DNA from: Microcoleaceae cyanobacterium UBA11344
GTDB lineage: Bacteria; Cyanobacteriota; Cyanobacteriia; Cyanobacteriales; Microcoleaceae
Assembly: GCA_003483675.1 (NCBI GenBank)
Contig: DMYK01000079.1
Location: forward strand, 585 to 6,442
Reading direction: 5' to 3'
Length of the DNA stretch: 5,858 nucleotides
Shown here: positions 1 to 5,858 of the stretch, piece by piece
How positions within the stretch are numbered: position 1 is the first letter of the stretch
Layout of the letters: every line of letters starts with the position of its first letter
The notes under the pieces: generated by a model
Databases searched by the model: none
Seen by the model: the letters and a program-made list of their open reading frames with translations, nothing else
Told to the model about the DNA's origin: nothing
Translations under genes and position numbers: made by a program

Positions 1-158
1 ATTTTTTGGGCGGCAGAGAGTGCTAGCTTGCCATTGGGTACGGGGCGAACTTGATAGCCTTTTTCGCTGAGAATTCCTGCGAGCAGGCGGAGGTTTTCTG
101 GCGTGTCGTCAACTACTAAAATGTTGCCTTGATGGGTTTTTGGTAAAGTAGAAATCAT
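1..158 (-). CDS. Response regulator receiver-domain protein, N-terminal 52 codons (3' end outside window)
   Basis: This is the start of a two-component protein. The visible residues are the first part of a CheY-like receiver domain: strand beta-1 NILVVDD (residues 12-18) with the acidic pair D17-D18 that binds Mg2+, then the TPENLRLL helix and GYQVRPVPNG (34-43). The phosphoacceptor Asp, the conserved Thr/Lys and any output domain lie beyond the window edge, so the effector type (stand-alone receiver, GGDEF, kinase or other) cannot be told. The ATG at 158 gives a normal short leader before beta-1. It follows the hybrid kinase stop by only 8 bp, and its likely ribosome site lies inside the kinase's last codons, so the two are probably co-transcribed and translationally coupled. 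By context it is a plausible phosphotransfer partner of that kinase (inference). The receiver call is firm; the full-length product is unknown. Confidence 0.9.
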   Translation of the reverse strand, partial: MISTLPKTHQGNILVVDDTPENLRLLAGILSEKGYQVRPVPNGKLALSAAQK

Positions 159-166
159 TTAGGGTT

Positions 167-3100
167 TTACTGCTCCTCGCTGTTAGCAATTACACTCAAA
201 ATGCGATCGTATTCAAAATTATTAATGCAATCTAGAAGTGTGTCAGCAAGCTCAGGGTTGACAGTGCCGATTTGTGCGATCGAACTGGCGATCGCCTCCA
301 TATCCACACTCAAAATAGTTTGCTTGAATGCAGCTACCCAGTCGGGAGCAAGAGAGGCGATCGCCCCTGGTGTCAGGAAGTCATGACTTGACTCCCCCGT
401 AGCTGCCACACTAGCTGCTGTTGGATCTTCATAAATATAGCGTACTCCTAAATGTTTGCCCATTGTTGCAAAAATATCTTCCTCTCGGAATGGTTTCCGC
501 ATAAAATCATCGCAACCAGTCGAAAGAATCACCGCCCGTTCTTCCTCCAAAACACTAGCAGTCAAAGCTACAATCGCAGTTGCTTGCCCTTGAGTAGTAG
601 TTTTAATCTGTTTTGTTGCCTCATACCCATCCATTACAGGCATTCTCATATCCATCCAAATCAAGTGTGGCTCCCACTCCGCACAAATATCCACCGCTTC
701 TTGGCCATTATTCGCTTCTCTCAATTCAAATCCCAAGGGGCTCAGAAGTTTTACCAACAGTAGGCGATTCAGGGGTTTATCGTCCACAATCAGCAAGCGG
801 TAGCAGGGCTGATTCGGTTCGAGAGCAATAACTCGAAGTTGGGGTTTTTTGCTCTGAATATCGGCAGATTCAACCAGATTAACTTGAATGTCAAACTGAA
901 ATATTGCACCCTGACCAACCTCGCTACTAATGGTAATTTCTCCTCCCATCAATTGCACAAACTGGCGGCTGATCGCTAAACCTAAACCAGTTCCTTCCTG
1001 AGAATCTTTCCCGGTTTTTGTCTGTACAAATGCTTCAAACAACTGATTAATTTCGTCAGGAGCAATGCCTGCACCGGTATCTTGCACTTCAAAATGTACT
1101 GAGTAGCGATCGGGTACTTGGGAATGGCTATTGTTGTGTTTCTTCCCTAAGCCCCCTCTAACTTGCACTGAAACTCCCCCTGATGAAGTAAATTTAATTG
1201 CATTGTTAAGCAAGTTAATTAAGACTTGGCGCAACTTGACTTCATCGGTGCAAATATAGTGAGGCACTTCCGCATCCCGATCGAATAGTAACTGCAAGCC
1301 TTTTTCCTCAGCTTTCAGAGCAAACATATCTTCCAAATCGTCCAGCAGTCGATACAAATCAAAGTTTTTTTCATTGATTGTAGTGCGTCCAGCTTCAATT
1401 TTTGACAAGTCTAAAACTTGGTTAATTAAAGTCAGTAAATGTTCCCCACTCCGCAGGATGATTGCCACATTTTCTTGATTTTCTGAAGAGAGAGTTTTAC
1501 TGCGAATCAAGACTTGAGCAAAGCCGATAACAGCATTCAGCGGAGAGCGCAATTCGTGGCTCATATTTGCGAGGAAGATACTTTTAGCTTTGTTAGCTGC
1601 TTCCGCTGCTTCTTTTGCCCGCTGCATTTCGATTTCGGCTTGTTTGCTAGCAGTAATATCTTTAATAAAACCTTCATAGTAGAGTAGATTGTTTTCGCGA
1701 TCGCCCACAGCGCGGGCATTTTCAGAAATCCAAACAATACTGCCATCTTTTCTGTAAATTTGCGATTCAAAATTTGACAGTATCCCGTACTTATTCATCA
1801 ATTCTAAAAATTCATCGTGGCGCTTGGGATTCACGTAAAGCTGATTCTGGAAATTCGGCTGCGCTGCTATTAATTCTGCTGTCGATTCGTACCCGTAGAT
1901 AGTAGCTAAAGCAGGGTTAGCGCTGATGTATTTTCCGTCAACAGCAGTCTGAAAAATGCCATTTAAAGCATTTTCATAAATGTTGCGGTACTTTTCTTCG
2001 GCTTCCCGCAGGGCGGTTTCTGCTTTTTGGCGATCGGTAATATCACTAGAAATCGACAAAAAACAAGCTTCTCCGTCAATATCAATAGTTTCGATGGACA
2101 GCAGCGCTGCTCTTTCTGTACCGCTTTTATTGCGAAACCTCAGCTCGTAATTGTGAAGAGCTGTTTTATTTTTTAACATTTGAATCATGCGATCGCGCTC
2201 TGCCAAAGTCGCCCAAAAATTGAGTTCTACCGCTGTTTTGCCAATAATTTCTGCGTGACTGTAGCCGATCATCTGGCAAAAACTTTCATTGACCTCTATA
2301 TGGCAACCATCGCTGATTCTCGTCAGGGTAATTGCATTAGGACTTAAACGAAAAGCTTTAGAAAACTTTTCTTCTGCTTTGGCAATTTCTGCGGTACGTT
2401 GGGCAACTTGTGCTTCTAAATTTTGCTTGTATTCTCTTGACAGTTGCTCCGCTAATTTGCGTTCTGTAATATTTTTAAAAGCACACATCCCGTAAATAAT
2501 ATTCCCTTGCTCGTCATAAATAGGAGTTCCCGCAACTTCCAGGGGAACAGCTTCGTTGAGCAGGAACACTTCCAGGTCGTCAACAGTTACACTTTTGCCC
2601 TGCAAAGCATTCAAAATTGGGTCGCGCTCTGCTGGATAAATTTGCTCAGTTCCAGCTAAATAAATGCGGTAGGAATTGCGTAAATTTTCAGCATCTGATT
2701 CCAAAATGCCTTGACCTAAAAGTTGCTCTCCAGCAGGATTAATGTAATAAGGTTTGCCTTGTGTATCGACAATAAAAATACCTAGGGGAATAGCATTGAG
2801 AAACTGTTTAAGTCTGCTCTCACTTGACCTGAGCGATGTAAATGAATGCTGCAATTGCTCGGCCATGCTGTTAAAAGAATCGGCAAGTTCTCCGAGTTCG
2901 TCTTCCCGATCGATCGTTACTTTTGTATCCCATTCATTCCTCGCCAAAGCTTTCGCCGCCGCGTTCAATCTTAAAATCGGTCGCACCACCCATTTAGCAG
3001 TAATAATTCCCAGAATTGTCGCTGCGATCAAAGCTGCGATCGACAGGAAAATAGTGGTGCGGCTGTTGGCGTTAATTTGCTCCATAAAGTCCGACTCTGG

Positions 3101-4117
3101 AACAACTACCACAATCAGCCAATCCAATCCTCGCTCGTCTTTAAAAGGAGTTACCTGAAGAAAGTTGCGCTTTCCCTCAACTTCAAAAGTAAGCTGTTGA
3201 GAATTATTAATTTTGTCTAAGTTGCCGTATAATTTATCTAAATACAGTGCCGTTTGGCTCAGGACTGCGTTGTTGCTTTCTGAAGCTTTAATGCGCTTTA
3301 CTTGTTTACCTTCAACTGCAAATTCGGGATTTTCAGTGGAAGTTGCGATCAACATTCCAGAGCGTTCCATCACAAAAGTTTGTCCCGATTTACCAATTTT
3401 GATGGTGCCGAGAAATTCCTTGATTCGGGAAAACAACAAATCGCAGCCGGCTACTCCTAACAAATTGTCGCTGTCATCGTAGATAGGCATAGCGGCAGTA
3501 ATTGCCAAGTCTCTAGTTAAAAAATCAGTATAAATTTGACTCCAAATAGGTTTTTTGGCTGCCGCTGCTGCGATGTACCAAGGCCGAATTCGCGGGTCGT
3601 AAATATCGGGTGATATTTGCACTAATTTGACGCGGTTGCCTTGAGAGTCGGCAGTATATCGAGCTAATTTATTGTTAGTCGAACTGTCAGCAGCAGATAT
3701 CAGAGTTCGATTTTTAGTTTGGAACGCTCCAGAGTGTTCTCCATTTTCCTTGCCTACATAAATGATGCTAATGGAATCAAAATATTGAATTTGTTCTATA
3801 AAGTGAAGTTCTAGTTTTTGTGTTTCTTCTAGGTTCAACTGCCCCAATTTAAAGCCTTGAACATTGAGGTGATTGACAATGTGAGGAATTGACATATAAG
3901 TTTGAATTTTGTCTTTAATCCGCTCAGTAATTTCTCCTCGCAACTGAGCGGCAACATCATTGACATCCCGCTGACCGTTTTGAAATGATAGCCAACCTAC
4001 AACTCCGACAGTGCCAACAATTTGTACTAAAAAAGGAACTATAAGGACTGTTTGTAAGGGAGCTTTGCCGATTATTTTAGTTGCCCAGCGATTGAGTTGT
4101 TTAGGAAACATATTCAT
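167..4117 (-). CDS. Membrane-bound hybrid sensor histidine kinase: dCache-HAMP-PAS-PAS-PAS-HisKA-HATPase-REC
   Basis: A complete 1316-residue hybrid kinase that should sense an external ligand, autophosphorylate and pass phosphate to its own receiver. Order of parts: TM1 about 21-45; extracytoplasmic dCache about 47-353; TM2 about 355-376; HAMP about 376-428 (P380, DELG 406-409); PAS1 about 432-556 ending in a PAC-like NITERK; a linker coiled coil; PAS2 about 583-699; PAS3 about 706-828; a coiled coil rich in Ala/Glu/Lys; HisKA with H-box MSHELRSPL and phosphoacceptor H854; HATPase_c with N-box NLLNNAIKFT (968-977), G1 DTGAGI (1013-1018), LFEAF (1026-1030) and G2 GTGLGL (1042-1047); REC about 1106-1222 with D1112/D1113, phosphoacceptor D1156, T1186 and K1208; and a helical tail about 1230-1316. 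All catalytic motifs are intact. The tail has no HPt-like His motif. The dCache part has the residue spacing of amino-acid sensors. The in-frame ATG at 4111 may be the real start. Family call is certain; the ligand is inferred. Confidence 0.96.
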   Translation of the reverse strand: MNMFPKQLNRWATKIIGKAPLQTVLIVPFLVQIVGTVGVVGWLSFQNGQRDVNDVAAQLRGEITERIKDKIQTYMSIPHIVNHLNVQGFKLGQLNLEETQKLELHFIEQIQYFDSISIIYVGKENGEHSGAFQTKNRTLISAADSSTNNKLARYTADSQGNRVKLVQISPDIYDPRIRPWYIAAAAAKKPIWSQIYTDFLTRDLAITAAMPIYDDSDNLLGVAGCDLLFSRIKEFLGTIKIGKSGQTFVMERSGMLIATSTENPEFAVEGKQVKRIKASESNNAVLSQTALYLDKLYGNLDKINNSQQLTFEVEGKRNFLQVTPFKDERGLDWLIVVVVPESDFMEQINANSRTTIFLSIAALIAATILGIITAKWVVRPILRLNAAAKALARNEWDTKVTIDREDELGELADSFNSMAEQLQHSFTSLRSSESRLKQFLNAIPLGIFIVDTQGKPYYINPAGEQLLGQGILESDAENLRNSYRIYLAGTEQIYPAERDPILNALQGKSVTVDDLEVFLLNEAVPLEVAGTPIYDEQGNIIYGMCAFKNITERKLAEQLSREYKQNLEAQVAQRTAEIAKAEEKFSKAFRLSPNAITLTRISDGCHIEVNESFCQMIGYSHAEIIGKTAVELNFWATLAERDRMIQMLKNKTALHNYELRFRNKSGTERAALLSIETIDIDGEACFLSISSDITDRQKAETALREAEEKYRNIYENALNGIFQTAVDGKYISANPALATIYGYESTAELIAAQPNFQNQLYVNPKRHDEFLELMNKYGILSNFESQIYRKDGSIVWISENARAVGDRENNLLYYEGFIKDITASKQAEIEMQRAKEAAEAANKAKSIFLANMSHELRSPLNAVIGFAQVLIRSKTLSSENQENVAIILRSGEHLLTLINQVLDLSKIEAGRTTINEKNFDLYRLLDDLEDMFALKAEEKGLQLLFDRDAEVPHYICTDEVKLRQVLINLLNNAIKFTSSGGVSVQVRGGLGKKHNNSHSQVPDRYSVHFEVQDTGAGIAPDEINQLFEAFVQTKTGKDSQEGTGLGLAISRQFVQLMGGEITISSEVGQGAIFQFDIQVNLVESADIQSKKPQLRVIALEPNQPCYRLLIVDDKPLNRLLLVKLLSPLGFELREANNGQEAVDICAEWEPHLIWMDMRMPVMDGYEATKQIKTTTQGQATAIVALTASVLEEERAVILSTGCDDFMRKPFREEDIFATMGKHLGVRYIYEDPTAASVAATGESSHDFLTPGAIASLAPDWVAAFKQTILSVDMEAIASSIAQIGTVNPELADTLLDCINNFEYDRILSVIANSEEQ
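173..177 (-). promoter_or_regulatory. Ribosome binding site for the response regulator
   Basis: The minus strand reads AGGAG here, inside the last codons of the kinase gene and 14 nt upstream of the ATG at 158. The spacing is longer than ideal. Its place within the upstream coding region fits coupled translation of kinase and regulator. Confidence 0.45.
288..295. repeat. HIP1 octamer GCGATCGC (one of four in the window)
   Basis: Perfect GCGATCGC palindromes occur here and at 357-364, 1697-1704 and 2189-2196, all inside the kinase gene. One would be expected about every 65 kb by chance at even base composition. HIP1 over-representation is a known hallmark of many cyanobacterial genomes, and this is the main basis for the taxonomic call. 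Confidence 0.9.
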
Positions 4118-4122
4118 CCTAA
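4117..4122 (-). promoter_or_regulatory. Ribosome binding site that favours the second kinase start codon (ATG at 4111)
   Basis: The minus strand reads TTAGGATGAATATG. The only Shine-Dalgarno-like core, AGGA (4120-4117), overlaps the first ATG and so cannot serve it, but it lies 5 nt before the second in-frame ATG (4111-4109). Translation may therefore begin at residue 3, giving 1314 residues. The N-terminal topology is unchanged either way. Confidence 0.5.
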
Positions 4123-4127
4123 GAGTA

Positions 4128-4183
4128 ATTGGGAATGGGGCATTGGGAATGGGGCATTGGGAATGGGGAATTGGGAATTGGTG
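4128..4183. repeat. 14-bp tandem repeat, three near-identical units plus one degenerate unit
   Basis: On the plus strand the unit attgggaatggggc occurs at 4128-4141 and 4142-4155. A third copy (4156-4169) differs only in the last base, and a fourth, decayed copy (attgggaattggtg) follows at 4170-4183. The array ends 10 bp before the first kinase ATG, so it probably forms part of the kinase 5' leader, where the RNA would be C-rich. GGGAATTGGG-like short tandem repeats are frequent between cyanobacterial genes and vary in copy number between strains (general knowledge). Confidence 0.92.
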
Positions 4184-4239
4184 GGGGCGGGTTTATTTAA
4201 CCTGTCTGCACTCTTTAAAGCTGTTGGTGAACCCGCCCC
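4184..4239. repeat. GC-rich inverted repeat (10-bp perfect arms, 36-nt loop)
   Basis: The arm ggggcgggtt (4184-4193) is the exact reverse complement of aacccgcccc (4230-4239). The loop contains the 8-bp palindrome ctttaaag (4213-4220). Read on the minus strand, the second arm is followed by CACCAATTCCC and not by a T-run, so it does not look like an intrinsic terminator for the hydrolase. It resembles dispersed GGGGCGGGTT-type extragenic repeats that I recall from filamentous cyanobacteria. It could be a decayed MITE-like element or an RNA stem; it has no coding capacity. Confidence 0.75.
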
Positions 4240-4241
4240 TA

Positions 4242-4316
4242 CAGGTTTTTGAGAATTGTCTAAGATCTGAGTTTGAACAAATAGCAGCTAAAGATCACAC
4301 CCTCCCCAAAAACCTG
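4242..4316. repeat. Second inverted repeat (10-bp perfect arms) just after the hydrolase stop
   Basis: The arm caggtttttg (4242-4251) pairs exactly with caaaaacctg (4307-4316) across a 55-nt loop. The right arm begins 3 bp from the hydrolase stop codon and the left arm lies 2 bp from the GC-rich inverted repeat. The two could be parts of one composite extragenic element or of an RNA 3' structure. A 10-bp match over this distance could also be chance, since each arm holds a homopolymer run. Confidence 0.45.
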
Positions 4317-4319
4317 CAT

Positions 4320-5858
4320 TTACTTGCGATTCAACTCCACCCTTTCGCCGTAACGCAACAGCATCTCCAAACTTTCCAAGCGATTTTGCCAAGTTTGCAC
4401 CTGATAGCTATTTTCGCCCGAATGCAGCCGCATCGAAGATGGAAATTGAGATTGAAAACTCGCCAGCAAATTTTTAGCTGTTTCTAAATTTTCAGTAGTT
4501 GGAGTAGCAGCCAATTTGCTCAAAGCTTGCGCCAATTCATCCGATCGACTTTGCAAAACTTTCAGCTCAGATTCCGACACCCGCAACTGATTGCTAGCCA
4601 ACAAAAAACTCCATTCCTGCTTGAGCGCAGTATACCTCGAAGCAGCGGCCGCAAACGGCTGTCGGTAAGGAATCGGCTCCGAAGCAGAAGTCGAGCGCAC
4701 TCTTCCCCCTTGAGTGCGGTTAAAAAATCCCTGCATCCCGCTGCTAATACTTTCCACCGCAAAAATGGCATAACCCCCAGTCGGCAAATCCCGCAAAGCC
4801 TGAATTTGATCGATCGCCACAACTTCCGGGAGAGTCAACAACTTAACCGACGGAGAAATCAAAGCCGAACCGAGCATTTGTTCCTTAGCCAGCGGCTGTG
4901 TAATTCGCTGAAGTCGGTTAGTATCCAAAGCATAAGTCATCGGCACAATCAAATCCACAATTCCCTGACGAGCCCAAACTTCCCAATTCTGCTGAATTTT
5001 GTAAATCCGCTGACTTGGAGGGTGCGGAAACACCGCCACCGACAAAATTGTACGGGGATAATTCCGTCGCAACAACTGAGAAACTTCGCTAACAAAAGTA
5101 TTAATTTGATTAGTTTTAAACTCCACCCACTGCCGCCACAAATTGCCATCACTGGGCGAAATATTCACCGGATCAGTACCCGTTAACTGCTGGAATTGCT
5201 GTCTCGCCGCCGCACCGTAACCGTAAGTAAAACCTGCATTGTCATCTTGAAAAGGATAGCGAATGTAGTCAAGTTGCAGGCCGTCAACTTGGTAGCGGCT
5301 GGCAATTTCGTTAACAATGTTTAGCAAATAACTGCGCGCTTCTTTATTAGCTGGATCGAGATAAAATTTACCATCATTGACGTGCTGCCTGCGTCCTTTG
5401 TTGTCAATATTTGCCCAATCTGGATGGGCAGAAAGCACCGGGCCTGGGTCGGAATTCGACTTGCCAATTAGAGTATTGTGGCGCTTATTTCCGGTGGCAA
5501 AAACCCAAATCCAAGCGTGCAATTCCATGCCTCGTTCGTGGGCTAATTTAACCGCAGATTCCAGGGGGTCCCAGCCAACTGTGAGGGGGTTTTGTTGGGG
5601 TGCAACTTGACTGGGATAAATCGGATATCCGGCATTTAAAGTTTCAAAGAAAACTGTATTGATCCCGGCGGCGGCGAGGCGATCGAAAACTGCTGCTAAA
5701 CCTTGTTCCGATCGCGCTGCGACGATCGTACCGCGATCGAGCCAAACCGCCCGAATTTCAGCCCCCACCCGCTGTCCTTCCGAAGGGTAATTTTGCCACA
5801 GCAACTGCCGCGCTTCCACCCACTGCTGTCTAGCCTCCGCGTAGTTTTGCTCAGCCAG
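4320..5858 (-). CDS. GHL10-family (PF02638-like) glycoside hydrolase, 5' end outside window
   Basis: 512 codons plus stop are present, and the frame stays open to the window edge. The GTG at 5819 is probably an internal Val, because 13 codons before it (LAEQNYAEARQQW) continue the same helix. Numbering from that GTG, a full (beta/alpha)8 barrel can be traced: EIRAVWLDR (21-29), INTVFFET (53-60), MELHAWIWVFATGN (98-111), VDGLQLDYIRYP (178-189), ILSVAVFP (258-265), VDLIVPMTYALD (288-299), MLGSALIS (315-322) and GYAIFAVES (349-357). The LDYIRYP signature with D184 at the end of strand 4 is typical of GHL10 proteins; D184 is a likely catalytic residue by analogy with related barrels. Characterised relatives include E. 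coli DigH (YddW), a lipoprotein that cuts denuded peptidoglycan glycan strands. A polar helical region (about 385-499) follows the barrel. An envelope location is expected, but any signal peptide is out of view. Family is firm; substrate is uncertain. Confidence 0.9.
   Translation of the reverse strand: MAEQNYAEARQQWVEARQLLWQNYPSEGQRVGAEIRAVWLDRGTIVAARSEQGLAAVFDRLAAAGINTVFFETLNAGYPIYPSQVAPQQNPLTVGWDPLESAVKLAHERGMELHAWIWVFATGNKRHNTLIGKSNSDPGPVLSAHPDWANIDNKGRRQHVNDGKFYLDPANKEARSYLLNIVNEIASRYQVDGLQLDYIRYPFQDDNAGFTYGYGAAARQQFQQLTGTDPVNISPSDGNLWRQWVEFKTNQINTFVSEVSQLLRRNYPRTILSVAVFPHPPSQRIYKIQQNWEVWARQGIVDLIVPMTYALDTNRLQRITQPLAKEQMLGSALISPSVKLLTLPEVVAIDQIQALRDLPTGGYAIFAVESISSGMQGFFNRTQGGRVRSTSASEPIPYRQPFAAAASRYTALKQEWSFLLASNQLRVSESELKVLQSRSDELAQALSKLAATPTTENLETAKNLLASFQSQFPSSMRLHSGENSYQVQTWQNRLESLEMLLRYGERVELNRK

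Larger units (their letters stand above)
4118..4319. other. Repeat-filled intergenic spacer between hydrolase and kinase genes
   Basis: This 202-bp spacer holds two inverted repeats and a tandem repeat and leaves little unique sequence. I found no convincing -35/-10 pair on the minus strand; the best -10-like hexamer is TTAAAT (4200-4195), with no fitting -35. I also found no classical intrinsic terminator after the hydrolase stop. A kinase promoter should lie here or within the end of the hydrolase gene, but its position cannot be fixed from sequence. There is no credible small gene or structured RNA in it. Confidence 0.7.

Noticed and set aside
288..2196. HIP1 octamers only in the kinase gene as a sign of transfer of the hydrolase gene
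   Set aside because: Zero versus four sites in 1.5 kb and 4 kb is not a meaningful difference, and the hydrolase gene has several near-matches such as GGCGATCG. Base usage of the two genes looks alike by eye.
2754..3158. 134-codon plus-strand open frame
   Set aside because: It is antisense to the HAMP/PAS1 region of the kinase, with no family resemblance and no upstream ribosome site of note.
4195..4200. TTAAAT as a -10 element for the kinase promoter (minus strand)
   Set aside because: The hexamer 17 nt upstream is CAGCTT, which has little likeness to a -35 box, and the region is AT-rich by chance between repeat arms.
4184..4250. Possible intrinsic terminator (GC-rich stem then TTTTT on the plus strand)
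   Set aside because: The five-T run at 4246-4250 is 6 nt past the stem, the loop is 36 nt, and no plus-strand gene precedes it. In the minus direction no T-run follows the stem.
4011..4487. 158-codon plus-strand open frame across the spacer
   Set aside because: It runs antisense through the kinase 5' end, the tandem repeat and the hydrolase 3' end. The repeat is read as GMGHWEWGIGNWW, a by-product of the 14-bp units and not a protein motif.
4527..5186. 219-codon plus-strand open frame
   Set aside because: It lies wholly inside the hydrolase gene on the opposite strand. Its translation is Ser/Arg/His/Gln-rich low complexity with no recognisable domain, as expected for antisense of a real gene.
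5817..5819. GTG as the start codon of the hydrolase
   Set aside because: The frame stays open for 13 codons upstream to the window edge with matching helical composition, and no ribosome site precedes it. The true start is beyond the window.

Overview
This looks like a stretch of a cyanobacterial chromosome, probably from a filamentous Oscillatoriales-type genome (the order is inference). The evidence is four perfect HIP1 octamers (GCGATCGC), a multi-PAS hybrid kinase with a cyanobacterial style of C-terminus, and intergenic DNA made of GGGAATGGGG-type tandem repeats and a GGGGCGGGTT inverted repeat. All three genes lie on the minus strand, so transcription runs from right to left.

Layout in transcription order: (1) 5858-4320, a GHL10-family (PF02638-like) glycoside hydrolase whose 5' end lies beyond the window. 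(2) 4319-4118, a 202-bp spacer with two inverted repeats and a 14-bp tandem repeat that abuts the next start codon. (3) 4117-167, a complete 1316-residue membrane-bound hybrid histidine kinase: TM, dCache, TM, HAMP, three PAS, HisKA, HATPase_c, REC, and a helical tail without an HPt histidine. (4) 158-1, the first 52 codons of a response-regulator protein, 8 bp after the kinase stop and probably co-transcribed with it.

The kinase and the response regulator form a sensory unit. The extracytoplasmic dCache domain should sense a small molecule, and the PAS domains could add intracellular signals. Phosphate would pass from H854 to D1156 in the kinase's own receiver and possibly to the downstream regulator. 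The most specific observation is that the dCache domain carries the spaced Y/R/W/Y/Y/D/D residue set known from amino-acid-binding dCache sensors, which predicts an amino-acid-type ligand. The hydrolase is related to envelope glycosidases such as E. coli DigH (YddW). Its link to the signalling genes is only adjacency and shared strand, and the repeat-filled spacer suggests a separate transcription unit.

No RNA genes, CRISPR arrays, transposases or attachment sites were seen. I found no clear new system here. The window is mostly ordinary cyanobacterial signalling and envelope genes with a repeat-rich spacer.
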